NCBI GenBank assembly: GCA_965213935.1
Contig: CBDCAO010000010.1
Coordinates: forward strand, 124,001-188,000
Source of the DNA: Bin52 sp965213935
Lineage (GTDB): Bacteria; Pseudomonadota; Alphaproteobacteria; Thalassobaculales; Thalassobaculaceae
Reading direction: 5' to 3'
DNA length: 64,000 nt
Shown in pieces: positions 17,075 to 24,637 of this stretch. The number at the start of each line of letters is the position of its first letter. Position 1 is the stretch's first letter. The notes under the pieces were generated by a model that had not been told where the DNA came from, ran no database searches, and worked only from the letters and a program-made list of their open reading frames with translations. Made by a program: the position numbers and the translations under genes.

Positions 17075-17371
17075 ATGGAAGGCATCAGCAATATCTCTGC
17101 CTGGCTCACCCCCGCGCTCATCGTCGGCCTGTTCCTGTGGCTGCGGGCGGACATCCGTTCGCTGGAGAGCCGGGTCGACAAGCGCTTTGACGGCATCGAC
17201 AGGCGCTTTGACGGCATCGACAGGCGCCTTGACGGCATCGATGACCGCCTGCGCGCGGTGGAGGTGGAGGTGGCGGAAGTCAGGGGCCAGCTCACCCTGA
17301 TGCGCGACTACATCCTGGGTCGCAACCTGCGCCAGCCCGACGACGCAGCCGAGCCGGCGCCCGGGGACTGA
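17075..17371 (+). CDS. small membrane-anchored coiled-coil protein, tandem copy 3
   Basis: 98 residues. Same layout as copy 2 (ADIRSLESRVDK junction), but with three FDGIDRR-type heptads instead of two, so copies 2 and 3 differ by exactly one 21-bp unit. Membrane segment and tail RDYILGRNLRQPDD are unchanged. Spaced 105 bp from copy 2. This is the clearest sign that heptad number varies between otherwise identical genes. Confidence 0.6.
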   Translation: MEGISNISAWLTPALIVGLFLWLRADIRSLESRVDKRFDGIDRRFDGIDRRLDGIDDRLRAVEVEVAEVRGQLTLMRDYILGRNLRQPDDAAEPAPGD

Positions 17372-17476
17372 GCGCCGGCGTTCTGCTCAATCCCCTCAGG
17401 CGATGGCGATGGAGCGACTTGCTGGCACGTCGCCCCGATTGTCCCGGAGATCTCCGCGATGTGCTAAGCTTTGCAC

Positions 17477-17785
17477 ATGGAAGGCATCAGCAATATCTCT
17501 GCCTGGCTCACCCCCGCGCTCATCGTCGGCCTGTTCTTGTGGCTGCGGGCGGACATCCGTAACACGCGGCACGACCTGCAGGCGGATATCCGCGCGCTGG
17601 ACGAGCGACTGCGCAGTGTGCGCGACGAGCTGCGGGCGGACATCCGTTCGCTGGACGAGCGCCTGCGCGCGGTGGAGGCCGGCCAGGCGGAAATCAGGGG
17701 CCAGCTCACCCTGATGCGAGACTACATCCTGGGTCGCAACCTGCGCCAGCCCGACGACGCAGCCGAGCCGGCGCCCGGGGACTGA
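17477..17785 (+). CDS. small membrane-anchored coiled-coil protein, tandem copy 4 (divergent middle)
   Basis: 102 residues. It keeps the membrane segment, the NTRHDLQADIR block seen only in copy 1, and the common tail, but the FDGIDRR heptads are replaced by ALDERLRSVRDELRADIR and SLDERLRAVEAGQAEIRGQL. The coiled-coil middle therefore has a different sequence between conserved ends. Spaced 105 bp from copy 3. The array ends here; the next gene is a truncated RTX protein on the other strand. Confidence 0.6.
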   Translation: MEGISNISAWLTPALIVGLFLWLRADIRNTRHDLQADIRALDERLRSVRDELRADIRSLDERLRAVEAGQAEIRGQLTLMRDYILGRNLRQPDDAAEPAPGD

Positions 17786-17812
17786 ACGCGGCCGGAAACA
17801 GGGTTGGTCCGG

Positions 17813-18562
17813 TCAGGCGGCAGCGATCGGGATGAAGGTGACCCCCAGCGCCGTAACCTGGTCCTGCGTGGCGATTGCGCCGTCGATCCACAACAGGTCA
17901 TGGGCCTCAAGCCCGTAGACGACGTCGCCGGCAGCCTCCCCACTCGAGAAATGCACGTGGTCGACATGGCCGTCCCCACTCGCGGTGTCGTTCCCGGTGA
18001 TCAGGTGGTCGACCCCCGGCCCGCCGTCGAGCGTGTCGCCCTCCAGATCGCCCCACAGCGTGTCGTCGCCGTCCTCGCCGTACAGCAGGTCCTCGTCCTG
18101 GCCGCCGTGCATCCGGTCGTTCCCCGGCCCTCCGTACAGAATGTTGGTGCCCATGTTCCCGTTCATCCAGTCATCGCCATACCCGCCCTTGAGCGTGTCA
18201 TGGCCCTCGCGCAGGTGGATGGTGCCGGTCCGGGTCTTGCCGGCAAGCCAGGCGCCGGCGTTCTGGCCACCATAGATGGTGTCGTTGCCGGTCCCGCCGT
18301 CGAGGAAGTCGAGACCGGCGTTGCCGTTGATGAAGTCGTCGTTGCCGGCGCCGAAGATGGTGTCGCTGTCGTCGAGGCCATCGTAGCTGCGCGACCAGTA
18401 GTCGTGCGCCGGGTTGTCCCAGTGGGTCCAGTAGACGCCGTTGCCCAGCAGGATGTCGGCGCCGCCTGCCCCGGTGATATGGTCGGCGCCGAACCCGCCG
18501 GCAAACAGGTGTTCCGGCCGGAATGGGGTGGGTTGGGAGAAGACGTCGTCGCCGGCGGTGCC
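17813..18562 (-). pseudogene. RTX (hemolysin-type calcium-binding) protein, 5'-truncated
   Basis: The minus strand encodes about 250 residues of RTX nonapeptide repeats: GADHITGAGGADILLGNG, GLDFLDGGTGNDTIYGG, GPGNDRMHGGQDEDLLYGEDGDDTLWGD and similar, ending with a non-repeat tail VTALGVTFIPIAAA. Such repeats bind calcium in secreted proteins, usually exported by type I systems. The coding similarity begins abruptly at GTAGDDVF (about 18561), where IS66-derived DNA starts; the frame continues into antisense IS66 sequence but that part is not RTX-like. The N-terminal part and any enzymatic domain are lost. Confidence 0.8.
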
Positions 18563-18632
18563 CCTCCACGCACCCCCCCACGACGAGGCCTTTGCTTGTC
18601 TGCAGGACCTTTTCACCCCAGACTCCTTCGCC

Positions 18633-19856
18633 ATGACCGCCGTCAAAGCCATCCGGGCATGGGGCCAGGGGCTGCTGCGCCTGAGCGCGGCGCCGGTCAA
18701 GGAGAACGACGCGCTGGAGCGTGAGAACGTCAGCTTGCGCGCGCGGATCGTCGCGCTCGACAGCACCACCAGCTCCAGGCCGCCGGCCAGCGATGGTCTG
18801 AAGAAGAAGAGCGCAGACCGGGAGACGCGCACCAGGACGCCAGCGCGGCACGTCCGGCAGATCCAGCGGCGGTCAGCCGGGCCACCAGGGAACCACCCTG
18901 GAGCGGACCGCGACGCCCGACCATGTCGTGGATCATGACCCGTCCGCCTGTGCGGGCTGCGGCGCGCTGCTGTCGCACGATGATCGTCACGGAGCCCCCG
19001 TCTGTCGGCAGGTCTTCGATGTGCCCGAGCCGCAGCCCCTCGAGGCCACCGAACATCGCGGCCATCGCTGCCTCTGCGCCGCCTGCGGCACCGTGACGAC
19101 AGCCGTCTTCCCGAACGGCGTGAGCGCTCCGGTCCAGTACGGGCCGCGCATCAGCGCGTGGGTGACCTATCTGTTGCACGCTCAGTTCATTCCCGAAAAC
19201 CGCGTCGCCGAAGTCATGAGCGACCTCTTCGCGGTCAAGATCTCAACGGCCACCATCGCCGCCATGGCCACGCGCACCGCCCGGCGCTTCGACGGCTTTC
19301 TCGATCGTGTCGCAGAGATCATCCGCACCGTAGCCCCGGTCAAACACCTCGACGAGACCGGCATTCGCATCGCCGCCCGGACCCATTGGCTCCACGTGCT
19401 GTGCACCCCGATGCTGACCGTCCTGCGCGTCGCCACCGGGCGCCGCCATTTCGACGAGACGCTCAACGGCATCGTCGTCCATGACGATTACGCCACCTCC
19501 TTCGCTCTCGAGGGTGTGCGCCACGGAGCCTGCAACGCCCATCACCTGCGCGAACTCCAGGCCCTGATCGAGATCGAGAAGGAAGACTGAGCAACGAGCA
19601 CGCACCGGCTCCTCACCCGCGCCAACAGAGCCGCCCGCTTCGCCCGCAAGAACAACCGCGACGTGCCCGCCTCACTGGTGGCCCGCATCCTTGAGCGTGC
19701 CATCGCGTCCCACGAAGAGATGCCGCCGCTCCAGACCGGAAAGCGCGGACGACAAAAGCGTCGCATCGGTCACAACCTCGCTCTCCGGCTCCAGAAGGAC
19801 AAGGAGAGGTGCCTGCGCTTCCTCACCGACCCGCAAACTCCGTTCTCGAATAACGG
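18633..19856 (+). pseudogene. IS66-family transposase, broken and 3'-truncated
   Basis: Three pieces join into an IS66 TnpC-like transposase. Frame 1 from ATG 18633 gives the leucine-zipper start and PPASDGLKKK. A frameshift near 18845 leads to frame 2: SGGQPGHQGTTLERTATPDH, zinc-finger CAGCGALLSHDD, CLCAACGTVTTAVFP, catalytic DETGIRI and HHLRELQALIEIEKED. An in-frame TGA at 19588 sits where the family has Trp. The same frame continues TRANRAARFARKNN up to LTDPQTPFSNN, then homology stops near 19856. IS66 accessory genes are not seen. Cannot be active. Confidence 0.85.
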
Positions 19857-19859
19857 CGT

Positions 19860-19875
19860 ATGTTGTCGACAACAT
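19860..19875. repeat. perfect 16-bp palindrome at the IS66 break point
   Basis: ATGTTGTCGACAACAT reads the same on both strands and lies exactly between the last IS66-like codons and the intron-like hairpin. It may be a protein-binding site or a junction product. Confidence 0.5.
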
Positions 19876-19876
19876 A

Positions 19877-20030
19877 GGGTGCGGGAAAACCGCACGCCCG
19901 GTTCGACGAGCGGGGGTGAGGAAACGTGGCTACGGCTGAGACTGAGGCACCGGCGTCGAGCGAAAGCTGCCGGCAACAGCTACTCCCTCGGGCCTACGGC
20001 AGGGCGCGCCTCCCCCCGACTCTACCCCAT
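19877..20030 (+). ncRNA. putative 3'-end remnant of a group II intron (domain V/VI)
   Basis: Bases 19877-19899 fold as GGG, then a TGCGG/CCGCA upper stem with a GAAAA loop (19885-19889), a two-base CG bulge at 19895-19896 on the 3' side, and closing CCC. That is the layout of domain V of bacterial group II introns, and the following CGGTTCGACGAGCGGGGG resembles the usual DV-DVI junction. The 5' strand of DV, with its catalytic AGC, is missing. A stretch ending CGACTCTACC follows. No reverse transcriptase gene remains. Confidence 0.45.
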
Positions 20031-20714
20031 AGCCCCTTCCGTATCGCCTCGGCGTTGGCCGGTTTTTGCGCCTGACGACAGCCGCTCCCTGGACGGCTTG
20101 CCGACTCGTCGCAGTCGGGTGCGCCGCAGAAAAACACCCCGTTTTCCCCCGAACGGCGGTTTCCGGCCTGACTCGGCCCGCAACGGCCGGAATTCAGCCG
20201 ATTCAGCTCCAAAATCAGGCCGATTTTGGGGTGCTGCGTCGGAATCGAGAAAATACCCGTGTTTTCAAGGCAGTAGGCAAACTTTTCCGCAGGTAGTGTC
20301 ATTCGGACGCCGCCTTGTGAGTCATGAGGATGGCCGCCGCCGATAGATACGATGACGCAGCGCACATATCCCCTCCGGCACGGCCCTGGTTTATGCAGAG
20401 AGTATCGGCGCCTCGAGCGCCAGGCCGGCTGGCATGCGGGTGATCGAGAGCGATTCCACGTAGCGCTTTGGCTCGGCGGAATATCAACAACTTGAGCCTG
20501 AGTTTCCGCAGGTAGTGTCGTTCCGCAGACCCGTGTCGGGCTGCCCTTGCGAAGGTGTTGTCGGTCGGGCAGTTTCGAGGGGTAAACTGGCCGATTTGGC
20601 GCATGATGCAGCGCACAATCAGGCAAAATAGCGATGTGTGCGGTGCAACATGGCCGTTTTGGCTGGTTCGGAAGGCCGTGAACGGCGGAATCCGCGCCTA
20701 ACGAGGACGTGCAA
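20031..20714. other. non-coding stretch upstream of the demethylation operon
   Basis: No convincing gene. It holds a perfect 8-bp-stem hairpin (CCAAAATC / GATTTTGG, 20209-20229) without a T-tract and a 17-bp direct repeat (listed separately). Two related segments, around 20351-20364 and 20602-20617 (gcagcgcaca), follow the two copies of the direct repeat. Probably element debris plus the promoter of the operon; no clear -35/-10 could be chosen. Confidence 0.5.
20284..20519 (+). repeat. 17-bp direct repeat, two copies
   Basis: TTTCCGCAGGTAGTGTC occurs at 20284-20300 and again at 20503-20519, 219 bp apart, each followed by a short stretch and then a related gcagcgcaca segment. It could be the trace of a duplicated element end or a regulatory site ahead of the operon. 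Confidence 0.6.
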
Positions 20715-22211
20715 ATGCGGCGATCACGATCTAAACGGGGAACCAGCCCCTCTGCGCCACAGCTGACCCAGCCTCCCACAGGCGGCCGCTTTATGCCGCT
20801 GGATGACAGTAAGCTTGCGTATATCACTGACACGGCATTTGAGATTCTGGAGCGGATCGGCGTGTCGCAAGCCCCGGAAGACATTCGCGAACTTGCGTTG
20901 AACAACGGGGCGGTTGCGCGCGCCGACGGGCGGATTACCTTCCCGCGGCCGTTGGTCGCGGACGTGATCGCCAAGGCCTGCAAGCGGGTCGAACTGCCGG
21001 GCTTCAAGCGCGACCGGGGGATCGAGGTCGGCGGCGGCCGGGTGCATATCGGCACCGGCGGAGCTGCGGTGCAGGTTCTGGATGCGGCGACTCAGACGTT
21101 CCGCGATTCGACGCTGCAGGATCTTTACGGGCTGATGCGCATTGTCGATGCCTGCGACAGCATCCATTACAGCTTGCGGCCGGTGGTTGCCCGCGATCTG
21201 GAAGATCCGCTGACGCTGGATATCAACACCGCCTTTGCGGCGATGAAGGCGACATCCAAGCCGATCGGCACCAGCTTTTTCGAGCCGGCCAATGTGGCAC
21301 CAGTGATCGAAATGTTCGATCAGGCCCTGGGCGGCGAGGCCGCCTTCCGGGCGCAGCCGTTCTGCTTTGCTTCGATCTGCCATGTCGTGCCGCCGTTGAC
21401 CCTGGCCGAGGAAGCCTGCGGCGTGATGCGGGAATGCGTGCGGTTGGGAATGCCGCTGCAGATCTGTTCGGCGGCGCAAGCGGGTGCCACCAGCCCGGCG
21501 GCGCTGGCGGGTGCTTTGGCGCAGGGCCTGGCGGAATCCCTGGCCGGCCTGGTTCTAGTCAACATGATGCAGCCGGGCTTCCCCTGCATTCTGGCCTTCC
21601 TGCCCTTCATCTCGGACCTGCGCACCGGCGCAATGACCGGCGGCTCGGGCGAGGCGGCGGTGGCCAATGGCGCAGCGGCGCAGCTGCTTTTGAACTTGGG
21701 CCTGCCGTCTACCGTTTCGGCCGGTATGACTGATGCCAAGACCGCGGATGCGCAGTCGGGCTACGAGAAAGGCTATACCATTGCGCTGGCGGCCCAGGGC
21801 GGAGCCGACATGATCAACCTGTCGGTGGGCATGCTGGGCTCGATCATGGCGGCCAGCAAAGAGGTGCTGGCGATCGACAACGACATGTGCGGCGCCATCC
21901 TGCGCTCGGTGCGCGGCGTGGAGATGTTCGACAGTGCCATTGACCTCGACATGATGGAGCAAGTGGTGACCGGCGAGGGCCATTACCTGGGAACCGCGCA
22001 GACGCTGGATCTGATGACCAAGGAGTATGTGTACCCCTCCCTCGGAGACCGTCAAAGCGTCAGTGACTGGCTGGAAAGCGGCGGCCTCACGGTCTGGGAC
22101 CGGGCCGTTGCCCGGGTTGCCGAGATCGAAGCCATGCCCGCGCCGGACCATCTGCCTGCCGAGATCGAGGCCGCCATCCGCGTGCGCCTGCCCATTCATC
22201 TGAAAGTTTGA
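20715..22211 (+). CDS. trimethylamine methyltransferase (MttB) family protein, non-pyrrolysine type
   Basis: 498 residues of the MttB superfamily: AYITDTAFEILERIGV near the start, IGTGGAAVQVLDAATQTFRDS, KPIGTSFFEPANVAPVIEMF, and SAGMTDAKTADAQSGYEKG. The frame contains no in-frame amber codon, so it lacks the pyrrolysine of true trimethylamine methyltransferases. Relatives without pyrrolysine demethylate quaternary amines such as glycine betaine, passing the methyl to a corrinoid protein; no corrinoid protein gene is nearby. ATG at 20715 chosen because GAGG lies 8 nt upstream. First gene of a three-gene operon; 4 nt precede the next ATG. Confidence 0.88.
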   Translation: MRRSRSKRGTSPSAPQLTQPPTGGRFMPLDDSKLAYITDTAFEILERIGVSQAPEDIRELALNNGAVARADGRITFPRPLVADVIAKACKRVELPGFKRDRGIEVGGGRVHIGTGGAAVQVLDAATQTFRDSTLQDLYGLMRIVDACDSIHYSLRPVVARDLEDPLTLDINTAFAAMKATSKPIGTSFFEPANVAPVIEMFDQALGGEAAFRAQPFCFASICHVVPPLTLAEEACGVMRECVRLGMPLQICSAAQAGATSPAALAGALAQGLAESLAGLVLVNMMQPGFPCILAFLPFISDLRTGAMTGGSGEAAVANGAAAQLLLNLGLPSTVSAGMTDAKTADAQSGYEKGYTIALAAQGGADMINLSVGMLGSIMAASKEVLAIDNDMCGAILRSVRGVEMFDSAIDLDMMEQVVTGEGHYLGTAQTLDLMTKEYVYPSLGDRQSVSDWLESGGLTVWDRAVARVAEIEAMPAPDHLPAEIEAAIRVRLPIHLKV

Positions 22212-22215
22212 ATTC

Positions 22216-24633
22216 ATGAAGACCCAAGCCAAGGTTGTTATCATCGGCGGCGGTGCCGTCGGCGTCTCGACCCTCTACCACCTGGCCAAGGCGGGGGTGA
22301 ACGACACGCTGTTGATCGAGAAGAACGAGCTGACCTCCGGCTCCACCTGGCACGCGGCGGGCAATATCCCGACCTATGCCAACAGCTGGGGCGGCATGCG
22401 CGCGGGCAACTATGCCTGGCGGCTCTACAAGGATCTGGCGGAGGAGGTGGACTACCCGATCACCTACCGCCACACCGGCGCCTTCTGGCCTGCGCATACG
22501 CAGGAGCGGATGGATCTGTTCCAGCACCTGGTGGGGATCTCCAAGGGCCTGGGCTATGACATGCGGATGCTGACCCCGTCCGAGATGGACAATATGCATC
22601 CCTACTTCAGCTCGGGCGACAGCATGATCGGCGGTATTCTGGACCCGTATGAAGGCGACGTGGATCCCTCGCAGCTGACCCAGGCGCTAGCCAAAGGGTC
22701 CCGCGACCTGGGCGCAGAGATCGCGCGCTTCACGCAGGTCACCGGCATCAACCGCCGGCCTTCGGGCGAGTGGGAGGTGGTGACCGACAAGGGCAACGTG
22801 ATCTGTGACATCGTGATAAACGCCGGCGGCTACTATGGCCGTGTTGTCGGCGAGATGGTCGGCCAGAAGCTGCCGGTGGTGACGCTGGAGCACCAGTATC
22901 TGGTCACTGATAGTCTGCCCGAGCTGGAAGCGAACCCCGAGAACTTCCCGCTCGTGCGCGACCCGGACATCATGTACTACCTGCGCCGTGAGCGGAACGG
23001 GCTGCTGCTGGGGTCCTACGGCCATGAAGGCCGCCCGGCCTGGCTGGACGGAATGCCGGACTGTTTTGCCAACCAGCTCTATTCCGACAGCATTGACGAC
23101 ATCGCCGAGATCCTGGAGGCCGCGCTGGAGCACGTGCCGCTCTTGGGCGAGGCCGGTGTAAGCCGTTTTGTGAACGGCCCGATCCCCTACAGCCCCGATG
23201 GCGCGCCCTTGTGCGGCCCCGCCTTCGGCCTGCCCAACTTCTACCACGCCTGCTGTTTCCCGGTTGGCATCACCCATTCGGCGGCAGCGGCGAAAACCCT
23301 GACCGAATGGATCACCGAAGGCGAGACCGAGTGGGATATGTCGTTCTGGGATCCGCGCCGCTTCGGCGAGGAATGGGCGACCTTCGACTACACGGCAAAA
23401 CGCTCCAGCGAGCTGTATGAAAACCAGTATGCGGTCCCCTATCCGCACCGTCTGTGGAAATCGGGCCGTCCGGTGCAGACGACCCCGCTCTATGACACGC
23501 TGAAAGAGAAGGGTGCAGTGTTCGGCCAGGTGGCCGGCTGGGAGCGCGCTTTCTGGTTTGAAACGGACACGATCAAGGACGACGGCGAGCTGAGCTTCCA
23601 TCACGAGGTCTGGCATGATGCGGTGAAGGTGGAATGCGAAGGCGTGCGCGACAATGTGGGCGTGATGGACCACGGCGGTTTTACCCGCTACGAGGTTGAA
23701 GGCCCCAAGGTGTCAGAATTCCTGAACCATGTGTTCTGCGGTGCGATGCCGAAGGTGGGCCGGGTCAAGCTCAGCTACATGCTGACGCTCAAGGGTAAAG
23801 TTTGGTCCGAAGCCACCATCGCGCGGCTGGATGAAAACAAATACCTCTTGTGCGGCCCGACCCTGGCGGATCAGCGCGACCACGACTGGATGTCGCAATT
23901 CCTGCCGGAAGAGGGCGTAAGCCTGAAGCGCGGCTCGGAGTTTGATGCGGCGCTGATGGTGATGGGGCCGAAGTCACGCGCCGTGCTGCAGCCGCTGACC
24001 GATGACGACCTGTCGAAAGAGGCAGCACCCTGGATGTCAGTGCGCGAGATCACCATTGCCGGTGCGCCGGTGATTGCGCTGCGCGTCTCTTATGTAGGCG
24101 AGCTGGGCTGGGAGCTGCATGTGCGCTCCGCTGACCTGGTGGCTGTCTACAATTCCATCATTGCGCAGGGCGCTGACAAAGGCATGGTGGAGTTCGGCTC
24201 TCATGCCTTGAACGCGATGCGTCTTGAGAAGGGCTATCACGGCTGGGGTGCGGACTTCGGCATCGAATACACCGCCTTTGATGCGGGCCTGGACAGGTTC
24301 GTGAGCAAGAAGAAAGCGAGCTTTGTCGGCCGCGATGCGCTTATGGCGCAGGCAGAACAGGCGAAGGACTATCACTTCACCGCCTTTGTGCTGGACGGCC
24401 ACGGCGCGGATGCGCTGTCCTCGGACCCGATCTGCCGCGATGGCAAGCCGGTGGGCTATGTGAGCTCCGGCGGCACCGGGTTCCGGATCGGCAAGCGGAT
24501 TGCGCTGGGGTATCTGACGGAACCGTCCAGCCCCGGTGATGTCTACGAGATCGAAGTGCTGGGCCGGCCGGTGAAGGCAACCGTTGCCACCGTGCCGTTC
24601 TACGATCCTGAAAACGACCGGCTGCGGGGGTAA
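22216..24633 (+). CDS. dimethylglycine/sarcosine dehydrogenase-like flavoprotein, copy 1
   Basis: 805 residues. N-terminal FAD-binding DAO domain (VIIGGGAVGVSTLYHLAKAG), then SGSTWHAAGN, whose His corresponds to the residue that carries covalent FAD in dimethylglycine dehydrogenases. The C-terminal 400 residues are GcvT-like aminomethyltransferase domains (SYVGELGWELHV; ALNAMRLEKGYHGWGAD), which hand the released one-carbon unit to tetrahydrofolate. Likely role: oxidative N-demethylation of dimethylglycine, sarcosine or a related amine. The segment after WHAAG (NIPTYANSWGG) differs from the usual GL, so the substrate may differ. Confidence 0.9.
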   Translation: MKTQAKVVIIGGGAVGVSTLYHLAKAGVNDTLLIEKNELTSGSTWHAAGNIPTYANSWGGMRAGNYAWRLYKDLAEEVDYPITYRHTGAFWPAHTQERMDLFQHLVGISKGLGYDMRMLTPSEMDNMHPYFSSGDSMIGGILDPYEGDVDPSQLTQALAKGSRDLGAEIARFTQVTGINRRPSGEWEVVTDKGNVICDIVINAGGYYGRVVGEMVGQKLPVVTLEHQYLVTDSLPELEANPENFPLVRDPDIMYYLRRERNGLLLGSYGHEGRPAWLDGMPDCFANQLYSDSIDDIAEILEAALEHVPLLGEAGVSRFVNGPIPYSPDGAPLCGPAFGLPNFYHACCFPVGITHSAAAAKTLTEWITEGETEWDMSFWDPRRFGEEWATFDYTAKRSSELYENQYAVPYPHRLWKSGRPVQTTPLYDTLKEKGAVFGQVAGWERAFWFETDTIKDDGELSFHHEVWHDAVKVECEGVRDNVGVMDHGGFTRYEVEGPKVSEFLNHVFCGAMPKVGRVKLSYMLTLKGKVWSEATIARLDENKYLLCGPTLADQRDHDWMSQFLPEEGVSLKRGSEFDAALMVMGPKSRAVLQPLTDDDLSKEAAPWMSVREITIAGAPVIALRVSYVGELGWELHVRSADLVAVYNSIIAQGADKGMVEFGSHALNAMRLEKGYHGWGADFGIEYTAFDAGLDRFVSKKKASFVGRDALMAQAEQAKDYHFTAFVLDGHGADALSSDPICRDGKPVGYVSSGGTGFRIGKRIALGYLTEPSSPGDVYEIEVLGRPVKATVATVPFYDPENDRLRG

Positions 24634-24637
24634 GGAT

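Larger units (their letters stand above)
16259..17785 (+). repeat. four-unit tandem gene array
   Basis: Start codons lie at 16259, 16694, 17075 and 17477, giving units of 435, 381 and 402 bp. Each unit is a gene plus an almost identical 105-bp spacer (GCGCCGGCGTTCTGCTCAA at its start, GTGCTAAGCTTTGCAC at its end). Upstream of copy 1 only the last part (GCTAAGCTTTGCAC) is shared, so duplication involved gene plus downstream spacer. Differences are confined to the 21-bp heptad units and to the block between ADIR-coding repeats. Confidence 0.85.

Noticed and set aside
16246..17709. Minus-strand Ser/Arg-rich frames opposite the tandem array
   Set aside because: They repeat only because the plus-strand genes repeat, and have no sensible start sites or domains.
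16259..17785. CRISPR array as an explanation for the repeats
   Set aside because: Units of about 400 bp with coding content and 21-bp in-frame subrepeats do not fit short repeats with unique spacers, and no cas genes are present.
18441..18632. Extension of the IS66 frame upstream of 18633
   Set aside because: The upstream part is antisense to the RTX repeats, so it is not transposase sequence.
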